A program made the position numbers and the translations under genes. From assembly GCA_947176565.1 (NCBI GenBank), contig CAMWRC010000053.1, positions 1 through 7,285 of the forward strand: DNA of 7,285 nt, given 5' to 3'. Below the pieces are notes generated by a model. The model was not told the DNA's origin. It saw nothing but the letters and a program-made list of their open reading frames with translations, and searched no databases. The first letter of the stretch is position 1. Every line of letters begins with the position of its first letter. Below, one piece after another: positions 1-5,497 of this stretch. The stretch comes from an uncultured Ruminococcus sp. (GTDB taxonomy: Bacteria; Bacillota; Clostridia; Oscillospirales; Ruminococcaceae).

Positions 1-1
1 C

Positions 2-24
2 AAAAATACTGAACAGGATTTTTT
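2..24 (-). terminator. Weak candidate terminator hairpin after feoA
   Basis: An imperfect inverted repeat starts about ten bases past the feoA stop codon. The arms AAAAAT (2-7) and ATTTTT (18-23) enclose CT/AG pairs and a four-base loop, with one mismatch (8 against 17). Read on the minus strand it ends in a short run of T; on the plus strand it ends in six T. It could serve as a weak two-way terminator. The stem is mostly A-T and the repeat lies at the window edge, so the call is tentative. If real, feoA would end its transcript here and feoB would not follow in the same operon. Confidence 0.3.
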
Positions 25-33
25 AAAATATGA

Positions 34-270
34 TTATATAATTCTGCACTTTATTCTGTCGGAATCACTCCGGCGCAGTGCTATTACTGCTCCTTTTATC
101 AGATAAGCAGTCGGGTCTCCTGAAAAGCTGCGGTGCAGACATTTGATGACTGTTCCGCTGATAAATCCTATTTCTCTGAGAAATGCGCCGGAATCAGATG
201 ATTTTGATAAGTCTGCTGATTCTATTATTGCGGTTTCATTCTCTTTTAATTCGCTGAGTTGTTTTATCAT
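34..270 (-). CDS. feoA: FeoA-family small SH3-like protein (ferrous iron transport)
   Basis: This 78-residue protein has the length and pattern of FeoA, the small cytoplasmic SH3-like beta-barrel that works with the membrane Fe(II) transporter FeoB. Visible family features are the LREIGF-SGT block (residues 31-40), like the usual RL.ELG..PGT, and a GDP..Y.IKG..IALRR segment (51-67), like the usual DP..Y.V.G..IALR. The ATG at 270 is preceded by GGAG with an 8-base gap. It is on the same strand as the phage genes, 97 bases downstream of the hub-like gene, and probably belongs to the host chromosome or an adjoining segment rather than to the phage particle. No feoB is in view; only 33 bases follow its stop. 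It could be a stand-alone FeoA-domain regulator of unknown partner. The family call is fairly secure; the specific role is inferred. Confidence 0.85.
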   Translation of the reverse strand: MIKQLSELKENETAIIESADLSKSSDSGAFLREIGFISGTVIKCLHRSFSGDPTAYLIKGAVIALRRSDSDRIKCRII

Positions 271-278
271 TTAAATCA

Positions 279-305
279 CTCCATAGTATATTTTATTCTA
301 CGGAG
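279..305 (-). promoter_or_regulatory. Leader hairpin that pairs the feoA ribosome binding site
   Basis: In minus-strand RNA, CUCCGUAG (305-298) can pair with CUAUGGAG (286-279) over all eight positions, with one G-U pair and an 11-base A/U loop. The second arm contains the GGAG (282-279) that serves as the feoA ribosome binding site, 8 bases before the ATG at 270. A transcript running in from the phage genes would carry both arms and could have this site closed. The pairing is seen directly; the regulatory effect is inferred. Confidence 0.45.
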
Positions 306-306
306 C

Positions 307-336
307 ATTTTAGTGTCACGGAAGTCAGTTTGACAA
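307..336 (-). promoter_or_regulatory. Candidate sigma-70-type promoter for feoA
   Basis: On the minus strand TTGTCA (336-331; five of six to TTGACA) is followed after 18 bases by TAAAAT (312-307; five of six to TATAAT). The RNA would be expected to start near 299-301, within the upstream arm of the leader hairpin, about 30 bases before the feoA ATG. It would let feoA be expressed independently of the phage genes. The spacer is one base longer than ideal, and A/T-rich DNA gives such matches by chance. Confidence 0.4.
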
Positions 337-367
337 AAATCTGATTTTGATGTTTTTCGATTATTGA

Positions 368-1297
368 TTACTGCGAGAAACCGTCATCTTCATATATGCT
401 GATTTCCGTAAATACGCCTTTTGTATTGCCGACTATCTTTAATGCCTTTATATGTTCCTCAACTATATCATTATATGTAACTATATCATTTAAATCCTCA
501 AATTTATATCCGCCGTATCTGAAAAAACGCCGTTTGAATCCTCTTTTTGCATAGGCTGTGCGAAATTCGCAGGCTTTCATCGGGTCATTGAGAAAACGTC
601 TGTCAAGTTCAAAGTATCTGTGACGGACTATACGTCTGTCAACAGCTTCCTGCTCCTCATAATCATATTTGCCGTATGTTCCGTCTAAATCCGCCATGTG
701 ATAATGGCTTATAAGATGACGCGGCATAATTTCAGTGCCGTATGTTATTACCAAATCATCTGTATATGATTTTTTTACTGTATCTTCCGGCATATTCATC
801 ATTACTGTATTTGCATCGCGTATGTACGGATATTTTCCTGTCCGCTTATATGCGAGAGCAACTGCCGCGTCCCATATCGGAGTATTTTTTTTCACATATA
901 TATAATCAGTTTCTGAATTGTTCTCATGCTGAATGTACGGAAGCATTACATATTCATCAAAAAGTCTGTTCAGACTTATATCTATATACATTTTCGGTTC
1001 TATCTGATTTTCTATAAGTGCAGCTGTAAATCCTCGTGATGTTATTATTCCTTTTTTTCTGCCATGCTCGGTCACTACCTTATAGCTGTCTATTGGTCCA
1101 TGATGAATTATGGTACTCCACATTACAAGCTTGACTTCCAGAATATCCTCTGGTATGTTGTCTTTCCAATCGACATATGTAAGAGTAAGCTGTGTGTAGG
1201 GCGTATAGACATCTTTTGTGAATATAAAGCTGAGTACAGATAATAATTCTTCCTCTGTACCGTCCGTATGTGTTATTCTCACTCTGCAATCCGTCAT
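368..1297 (-). CDS. Putative phage tail/baseplate hub protein (XkdQ/GpD-like)
   Basis: This 309-residue protein resembles the hub proteins of contractile phage tails and PBSX-type particles (XkdQ/YqbQ, late-control D group), which sit at the tail tip below the tube. The best clue is the block at residues 67-98, where G.ID is followed about ten residues later by GR..IITSRGF.AALIEN, like the G.(V/I)D...GR...I.GRG..A.LL.N pattern of that group. A second is residues 139-165 (TPIWDAAV.LAYK...KYPYI), like the hub middle domain. Length is close to the usual 300-330 residues. The ATG at 1297 follows GGAG by 8 bases, 13 bases after the previous stop. The protein is rich in Tyr, Asp and Arg with no signal peptide or membrane segment. 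Oddly, no tape measure, tube or sheath gene precedes it and no baseplate genes follow. The family call rests on remembered patterns and is moderate. Confidence 0.6.
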   Translation of the reverse strand: MTDCRVRITHTDGTEEELLSVLSFIFTKDVYTPYTQLTLTYVDWKDNIPEDILEVKLVMWSTIIHHGPIDSYKVVTEHGRKKGIITSRGFTAALIENQIEPKMYIDISLNRLFDEYVMLPYIQHENNSETDYIYVKKNTPIWDAAVALAYKRTGKYPYIRDANTVMMNMPEDTVKKSYTDDLVITYGTEIMPRHLISHYHMADLDGTYGKYDYEEQEAVDRRIVRHRYFELDRRFLNDPMKACEFRTAYAKRGFKRRFFRYGGYKFEDLNDIVTYNDIVEEHIKALKIVGNTKGVFTEISIYEDDGFSQ

Positions 1298-1310
1298 ATA
1301 TATTACTCCA

Positions 1311-1685
1311 TTAAGCGAATTTTATTATATTCGGCACGGCAACAGTTACACTTGCTGTAACGTAGTTTATGCCGTTGTCCTCGATTTTAAATCCCACTAT
1401 CACACAATTTTCAAACTTAATTCCTCGATAAATTATCTGATTTATTTGATAACCGTTGTTGTTAGCTATATTCATTGCGCCGCGCATTGGTTTTTCTTCA
1501 TCATATATTCTGCCCGTAAATGTTACTCTTGCTGCTTTTTTGCATTTATGTGTCATATATGGATAATCACTTGCTGTTGCTTCTTCATAGTATGTGGTCA
1601 CACCGGTTATTTTACAGCTTTCACAGTAAATCTTGGTCATATTTAACATAACAATTTCCGGTTTACGTATTGTAAGTGCTGCCAT
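1311..1685 (-). CDS. Small beta-rich phage structural protein, function unknown
   Basis: I do not recognise this 124-residue protein with certainty. It has alternating hydrophobic stretches typical of a beta-sandwich or barrel (FTGRIYDE at 56-63; a YRG.KF.NC.IVGF.IED segment in the second half; TASVTV near the end), as in many small tail-tube, tube-initiator or distal-tail proteins. Cysteines at 21, 24 and 48 form a CxxC plus one, which might be chance. Its gene overlaps the preceding one by 23 bases and lies 13 bases before the hub-like gene, so it is probably made with them. Two purine-rich blocks, GGAAGGAG and AGGAG, precede the ATG at 1685; the nearer is only three bases away. A role between neck and hub is inferred from position only. 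Confidence 0.5.
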   Translation of the reverse strand: MAALTIRKPEIVMLNMTKIYCESCKITGVTTYYEEATASDYPYMTHKCKKAARVTFTGRIYDEEKPMRGAMNIANNNGYQINQIIYRGIKFENCVIVGFKIEDNGINYVTASVTVAVPNIIKFA

Positions 1686-2097
1686 ATTCTCCTGACTCTC
1701 CTTCCAGCGGAAACTTTTGAACTGCTTCTGTTCTGAGAATTATTGTAAGCTTTAATCTTCCTGTTGTATGGTCTGTTCCGTAATCAATGCTCTGTATACT
1801 GCTGTTTATTCCCAGAATCTTTGACAGCGGCATTTCAATATTTGCTATGTAATAATCATAAAGCTGCTCCTCTGTGCTTCCTTTCGGGGAAATTACAGTT
1901 ATTTCCGCTTCTGCATCAACGAATATATACATCATTGTATCAGTGTATAGCGGAATATGCGGCTTAAAGCTTTTGATTCCCACAACCGTAAAATATTTTC
2001 CCTTATCCCGAACCGACTGTGCATCATAGACGGTGTAAACTTCCTGATTTCCGCTTTCTTTCAGTATCGCACTGATATTTGTAATTATATCATTCAT
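1663..2097 (-). CDS. Putative phage tail-completion/tail-terminator-type protein
   Basis: A 144-residue protein follows the head-tail connector gene, the usual place for a neck or tail-terminator protein that caps the tail tube and joins it to the head. The sequence mixes an N-terminal helix (MNDIITNISAILKES) with beta strands and a helix around STEEQLYDYYIANIEM, then a strand-rich end (GRLKLTIILRTEAVQKF). This alpha/beta pattern suits the terminator fold (lambda gpU, SPP1 gp17), but no diagnostic motif exists and sequence conservation in that group is poor. The ATG at 2097 overlaps the connector stop by 8 bases and follows GGGAG by ten bases, suggesting translational coupling. It has no membrane segment or signal. 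Its role is inferred mainly from gene order. Confidence 0.5.
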   Translation of the reverse strand: MNDIITNISAILKESGNQEVYTVYDAQSVRDKGKYFTVVGIKSFKPHIPLYTDTMMYIFVDAEAEITVISPKGSTEEQLYDYYIANIEMPLSKILGINSSIQSIDYGTDHTTGRLKLTIILRTEAVQKFPLEGESGEYGSTYNT

Positions 2098-2461
2098 TTT
2101 CTGTCAGCTCCCTGCCTATACCCATAAACATGAAATTCTGCGGTTTTATCAGGTCACGGCACAGCTGGTAATAGTCACGTACAAGATTTTCGGCGAAATT
2201 TACAATGGTTTCCGAAGATGGATTTATCATTTTTCCGGCGTAAGTATATTCGCTTCTGTCGCATACAGATAATGCCTGCTGATAGCGGTAATTCGCGATT
2301 GCTGCGCACAGAAAATTCAGGCGGTCGTCCGTAGAATCAGCATCTGGTCTGAGAATATCAATAATTTCTTTTTTCGCAAGATTTATAAATTCGTCCATGA
2401 TGTCGCTGTATTCTTCATGAGTAAAAAGCACGAGAAGTGTTTTTATTTTATCATCTTCCAT
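2090..2461 (-). CDS. Putative head-tail connector protein (gp6/XkdH-like)
   Basis: This 123-residue, mostly helical acidic protein resembles the gp6-like head-tail connectors (HK97 gp6, SPP1 gp15), which form a ring under the portal after DNA packaging. Seen features are an N-terminal segment of the type IKTLLVLF...Y.D.MDEFINLAKKEI followed by D...DRLNFLCAAIANYRYQQAL, a pattern common to this group in which helices are separated by a short acidic turn. The C-terminal third (NFAENLVRDYYQLCRDLI) is another amphipathic helix. The ATG at 2461 follows AGGAG by 8 bases and lies 17 bases after the protease stop; its end overlaps the next gene by 8 bases. Position between capsid/protease and tail-completion genes supports the call. 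The exact subfamily is uncertain. Confidence 0.6.
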   Translation of the reverse strand: MEDDKIKTLLVLFTHEEYSDIMDEFINLAKKEIIDILRPDADSTDDRLNFLCAAIANYRYQQALSVCDRSEYTYAGKMINPSSETIVNFAENLVRDYYQLCRDLIKPQNFMFMGIGRELTENE

Positions 2462-2478
2462 TTCTGTATCTCCTGTAT

Positions 2479-3303
2479 TTATATTTTATATTGTGATGCC
2501 GAAGATGTATTTTCAGTTTCTGGCATGAGCTGAACGGTTATTCCTCTGCCTTTTATCCGTTCATATGAACGTTTAAGAATTGAGAGTTCGGATTCATTCA
2601 TATTTTTCATTTTTTTAGAGACATCTTCTGCTCCCTGAATACCATCTCTTATAAAAGCTTCCCTGATTATCTCACGGCAAAGGCTGTTTTCGGATTGTTT
2701 TTCCGATTCTGATGCTGATTTTTCATCAGTATTGCATATGAATTTTTTTGTTACACCGGCGTTCACCTGTGCAGGTACTGCAACGAAGCTCCATTCGTAA
2801 GCATCGGTTATTCCGTCGAGAACCGTATGACAGATACGATTGCTGTAGCTTTTTCCATTTACATGACCGCAGCTGGTTTTTGTTCTGTCTCTGCCGCATA
2901 TACTGCATATTCTGCGGCTTGCGGTACATGATATGCTTACTTCTTTTTTGATTCCGCCGTCTATTTCTGCAATAAGATTTTTATTATTATCTGTTCTTAT
3001 CATATATGCATAGCCCTTAAGATATTGATATGGTTCATTGTTTTTTGTACTCCGGCTTTCATCTTTGACTATTTCCGTATCATATATTCTTGCTGTCTGA
3101 TTTGATGTGCTGGCATCATGGTCAAAAATTCCAGTTCTGCCGATAAAAAGCTTTTGCAGAGTTTCAAGTGCGCTTTCAGAAAATCGCTCGCCGTCCCTGT
3201 CTATTTCATTATCGCACAGTATGACGCTGAATGTATAGAGTTCGTTCTCTGAAAATTCACGTCTTGTGAATTTATTTATTTTTTCGAGTATTTCTTTTTC
3301 CAT
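2479..3303 (-). CDS. Prohead protease (XkdF-like) with Cys/His cluster and charged tail
   Basis: This 274-residue protein looks like the capsid maturation proteases of Firmicute phages (XkdF/YqbD and HK97-type S78 groups), which cut the shell and scaffold inside the prohead. Seen from the chosen start are a DRDGERF.ESALE.L..LF.G..GIFDHD segment with candidate catalytic His62, then GGIKKEVSISC with candidate Ser123 or Ser125, and YEWSFVAVPAQ (169-179), matching the EVSLV..PA strand of the family. Between the last two lie CSIC (133-136), C145-x-H147 and C158-H159, a possible zinc site. Residues from about 190 on are charged and helical and may act as scaffold. The ATG at 3303 is preferred over upstream GTG 3312 or ATG 3309 because AGGTGAT ends four bases before it. 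The gene lies after the capsid gene, not before it. Catalytic residues are inferred by alignment from memory. Confidence 0.75.
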   Translation of the reverse strand: MEKEILEKINKFTRREFSENELYTFSVILCDNEIDRDGERFSESALETLQKLFIGRTGIFDHDASTSNQTARIYDTEIVKDESRSTKNNEPYQYLKGYAYMIRTDNNKNLIAEIDGGIKKEVSISCTASRRICSICGRDRTKTSCGHVNGKSYSNRICHTVLDGITDAYEWSFVAVPAQVNAGVTKKFICNTDEKSASESEKQSENSLCREIIREAFIRDGIQGAEDVSKKMKNMNESELSILKRSYERIKGRGITVQLMPETENTSSASQYKI

Positions 3304-3307
3304 AAAC

Positions 3308-3314
3308 ATCACCT
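3308..3314 (-). promoter_or_regulatory. Ribosome binding site fixing the protease start
   Basis: AAAAGGTGAT (3317-3308) matches the 16S anti-Shine-Dalgarno stretch through its GTGAT end, and ends four bases before ATG 3303. It overlaps the upstream GTG 3312 and ATG 3309, which therefore cannot be well-spaced starts. The same arrangement is used for the portal gene. Confidence 0.7.
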
Positions 3315-3335
3315 TTTCTGATATAATATAAACCT

Positions 3336-3370
3336 GCGTTCACAGGATACAAAAATTATTCTGTGAACGC
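3336..3370 (-). repeat. Perfect 10-bp inverted repeat between capsid and protease genes
   Basis: GCGTTCACAG (3336-3345) and CTGTGAACGC (3361-3370) are exact reverse complements with a 15-base A/T-rich loop. They start about 21 bases past the capsid stop, within the 88-base gap before the protease gene. On the minus strand the second arm is followed by AGGTTTATATTATATC, A/T-rich but not a clean T run, so it is not a textbook terminator. It may be a partial terminator, an RNA end protector for the abundant capsid message, or a protein binding site. The repeat is seen; its role is inferred. Confidence 0.65.
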
Positions 3371-3391
3371 GGATAAGAGATTTTATTATAT

Positions 3392-4348
3392 TTACGCAAT
3401 TACTATTTTGTTTACTGCCTTTGGTGTTATCTTACGGAATCCGCAGGTGATAGATACTGTTATCTGGTCGAGCTGTCTGTCGATAAGCTTATCAGTTTCA
3501 AGCACGAGACCGGAACTTGTAATAAATTCAAGTGCGAAATTCCTGTCGATACCGATTATAGTATTTTCGCCGACAGCGGAAGTTTTTACAAGTTCAGAGC
3601 CGAAGGGAAGCAACATTTTTCCATCTGCTGAAATTTTAGTATCGCTCATCTGTTCCATAGCGGCTATTTTTGAAGCTGTTTTCGGATTTACGACAACGGT
3701 AGTCATATCGAAGCAGTCAAAGAGACCATAAAGTTCAGCAAGACTTGCATATGTCAGTGATGATACGTTAATCTGTTCGGCATTTGCTGAAAGAACTGAA
3801 ACTGCCTTTTTGACTACAGCTACAGCAAGTTTTACGCCGATACTTCTGAGCATTACGCCGAAAACATCAAGACGCTGTTTTCTTACAGCTTCATATGAAG
3901 CGTTTATAAGTCTGCCGAACTTTTCAAGCACAACTGCCGTAGTACCTTCTCTGACAGTAGCTGCCGGAAGAAGTGTACTCTGCAATGTTGATGTATATTC
4001 TGCGGAATCGTCCATTACACAGCCGAGATACTGACCGCTTTCGCATACTGTTCTTACAGCCGTTACAGAATTAAGCACAGTACCGTCGAATCCTTTGGCA
4101 ATACATCTCTTTACGTATTCCGGAAAGAGAACTGCTGATTCAGTTGAATTGAAAAACTTTTCAACGCAGTCGCAGTTTTCTCCGCTTACTCTGATATTAT
4201 ATCTCTTGAGCTGTCTTTCAAAAGCGTCAAGAGATTCAAGGTCTGTTCCGATATACGCTGCTGAGGGGTCGAGTTCCTCAAGAGCAGCTGTGAAATTTTT
4301 TCCGCTGAGATTATACATTCCCTTTTCAAGTTTTACATCATTATACAT
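3392..4348 (-). CDS. Major capsid protein (HK97-type fold, probable)
   Basis: This 318-residue protein forms the phage shell. It follows the portal gene and has the shape of Firmicute phage capsid proteins of the XkdG type: an N-terminal arm (MYNDVKLEKGMYNLSGK), a helix LDAFERQLKR, the ESAVLFPEYV segment that begins the conserved core, a long helix VLEKFGRLINASYEAVRK (about 140-157) leading to DVF.VMLR.IG, the TTVVVNP.TA.KI strand-helix, and a closing GLVLETDKLIDRQLDQ..VSITCGF.KI (280-307) typical of the axial domain end. No long N-terminal delta domain is visible, so a separate scaffold may be needed. The ATG at 4348 is chosen over an in-frame ATG at 4363 because GGAGG lies exactly 8 bases before 4348 and would fall inside or next to the other. 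It overlaps the portal stop by 8 bases. A strong hairpin follows. Confidence 0.85.
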   Translation of the reverse strand: MYNDVKLEKGMYNLSGKNFTAALEELDPSAAYIGTDLESLDAFERQLKRYNIRVSGENCDCVEKFFNSTESAVLFPEYVKRCIAKGFDGTVLNSVTAVRTVCESGQYLGCVMDDSAEYTSTLQSTLLPAATVREGTTAVVLEKFGRLINASYEAVRKQRLDVFGVMLRSIGVKLAVAVVKKAVSVLSANAEQINVSSLTYASLAELYGLFDCFDMTTVVVNPKTASKIAAMEQMSDTKISADGKMLLPFGSELVKTSAVGENTIIGIDRNFALEFITSSGLVLETDKLIDRQLDQITVSITCGFRKITPKAVNKIVIA

Positions 4349-5486
4349 TGTTATTTCCTCCATTTTTCCTGTTTCTTATTTCAATTTCCTCTGCTTTTGC
4401 ATTATTAAGACGGGTTTCTGCAAGTACGGATTCGTCCTGCAAATTGATATTATCCCATTCTGTCCGGCAGCCACAGTCAGTGCCGGCGGAATAAAGATAC
4501 GCTGTTCCGATTGTATTCAGTACCGGAGTCATAATACGCCGGTAATATTCAAGTTCCGTGGTAAGTATATCAACCTGCTGTGATGACATACGCTCTGTAG
4601 AACTCCATGTCAGTCCGAGCAGGAACGGTGGTATAGAGAGCTTAGCTATTATCTGTTCCATGAGCTGGCGTACAGGTATTTCCGTATCAAATAGCTGATT
4701 TTCTGCGCCGATAACTTTTATATCGACATCTCCCACAGCTATGAAATCTTTTACCTGACCATATTTTGCACTGTTCATGCCGTCAGCCCATTCTTTAGCT
4801 ATCTGAACGGCGCGTTCGCGGCTGTATGCGAAATCACCGTTTCCGCTGGACGGTTTATATGTTACGGCGTAGCGAATATTTCCTGCTCTGTCGAAATTCT
4901 GACCGATACACTGATATATACGCAGCAGTATGCTACTTACTGCCGGCAGACCGCGAAGAAGTGATTTTCCGCCTGTAAGTTCCGCATATAAAATTCTTTC
5001 GGGGTGTCTTATATCCTTATATGTTCCGTTGCTGCATTTCACGGAATAACGCCTGTCGAAAGGAGAAGTACCTGCCCGTATTCTGATAGCTGACGTATCG
5101 CCGTTCCATAGACCGGCTATCTGCTTTTCGCTCTCATCAATGACTATTTCTCCGGCAGCGCTTCCGTAAGTGATAAGACTGTCAAGAAAATTATCAGCAA
5201 ATGTCTGGATTGACATTCCGCAAATACCAGTGGGAACTGTATTGCAGAATCTGTCAAGATTTTCCTGATATTTTTCGTCATTACTTATAAGCCGGAATCC
5301 ACCCGTAAGGCGTATTATTTTTGTGACAGCAGCATCAATCACCGGAACAGCATAACGCAGCCTGTCAAAAAGTTCCTTTTCAAAGGGGCAGGTATTGTCC
5401 GGCAGTGTAATAAGTGGCTGTGCGGTTCTTTCGGTTTGCAGAAGTTCCGGTTCTGCTCTGAGTTTTCGTTTCTGGAATAACTTCAT
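4341..5486 (-). CDS. Phage portal protein
   Basis: The 381-residue protein is the twelve-subunit portal ring through which DNA enters and leaves the head and on which the terminase docks. Most telling are QLMEQIIAKLSIPPFLLGL (274-292) followed by WSSTERMSSQQ (294-304) and LTTELEYYRR..TPVL, the conserved helix-and-turn region of siphophage/PBSX-type portals (XkdE group). Further upstream, GGKSLLRGLPAV (172-183) and the QNFDRAGN segment also suit the family. Length is at the short end of usual. Start ATG 5486 is chosen because AGGTGAT (5497-5491) ends four bases before it; the in-frame ATG 5492 shares a base with the large terminase stop (TGATG) and has poor spacing, as has GTG 5495. It overlaps the capsid start by 8 bases. 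The C-terminus (NRKNGGNNNV) is disordered-looking. Confidence 0.92.
   Translation of the reverse strand: MKLFQKRKLRAEPELLQTERTAQPLITLPDNTCPFEKELFDRLRYAVPVIDAAVTKIIRLTGGFRLISNDEKYQENLDRFCNTVPTGICGMSIQTFADNFLDSLITYGSAAGEIVIDESEKQIAGLWNGDTSAIRIRAGTSPFDRRYSVKCSNGTYKDIRHPERILYAELTGGKSLLRGLPAVSSILLRIYQCIGQNFDRAGNIRYAVTYKPSSGNGDFAYSRERAVQIAKEWADGMNSAKYGQVKDFIAVGDVDIKVIGAENQLFDTEIPVRQLMEQIIAKLSIPPFLLGLTWSSTERMSSQQVDILTTELEYYRRIMTPVLNTIGTAYLYSAGTDCGCRTEWDNINLQDESVLAETRLNNAKAEEIEIRNRKNGGNNNV
4357..4361 (-). promoter_or_regulatory. Ribosome binding site fixing the capsid start
   Basis: A full GGAGG (4361-4357) lies 8 bases before ATG 4348, inside the end of the portal gene. The in-frame ATG at 4363 overlaps this site, so it is not the likely start. 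A strong site with good spacing suits the high output a capsid gene needs. Confidence 0.8.
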
Positions 5487-5490
5487 TTTC

Positions 5491-5497
5491 ATCACCT
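5491..5497 (-). promoter_or_regulatory. Ribosome binding site deciding the portal start
   Basis: AGGTGAT (5497-5491) spans the large-terminase stop codon and ends four bases before ATG 5486. The upstream ATG 5492 lies within the motif, so the shorter portal protein is the likelier product. Termination and re-initiation probably couple the two genes. Confidence 0.7.

Noticed and set aside
327..357. Possible terminator between the hub-like gene and feoA (AAAATC against GATTTT)
   Set aside because: The stem is about five A-T pairs with a minimal loop and no G/C core, too weak to call.
271..367. Attachment site at the phage-feoA junction
   Set aside because: No tRNA end or repeated core can be recognised with only one side of the element in view.
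742..1017. Plus-strand open frame of 91 codons, and similar plus-strand frames at 1218-1646, 1764-1967, 2748-2951, 3363-3731, 3810-4034, 4095-4583, 6026-6316, 6453-6665 and 6907-7170
   Set aside because: Each lies opposite a well-supported minus-strand gene, and the translations resemble no family I know and have the odd composition of antisense frames.
1080..1289. Minus-strand frames at 1080-1289 and 2726-2929 inside the hub and protease genes
   Set aside because: They are out-of-frame shadows of genes with clear family features, with no sign of independent conservation.
1663..1685. Programmed frameshift in the 23-base overlap, as in tail chaperone genes
   Set aside because: No slippery heptamer is visible, and the downstream gene has its own start and purine-rich binding sites.
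3318..3360. Possible promoter for the protease gene (TTGTAT with TATATT or TATTAT)
   Set aside because: The -35 match is only three of six and it overlaps the hairpin; A/T-rich DNA explains it.
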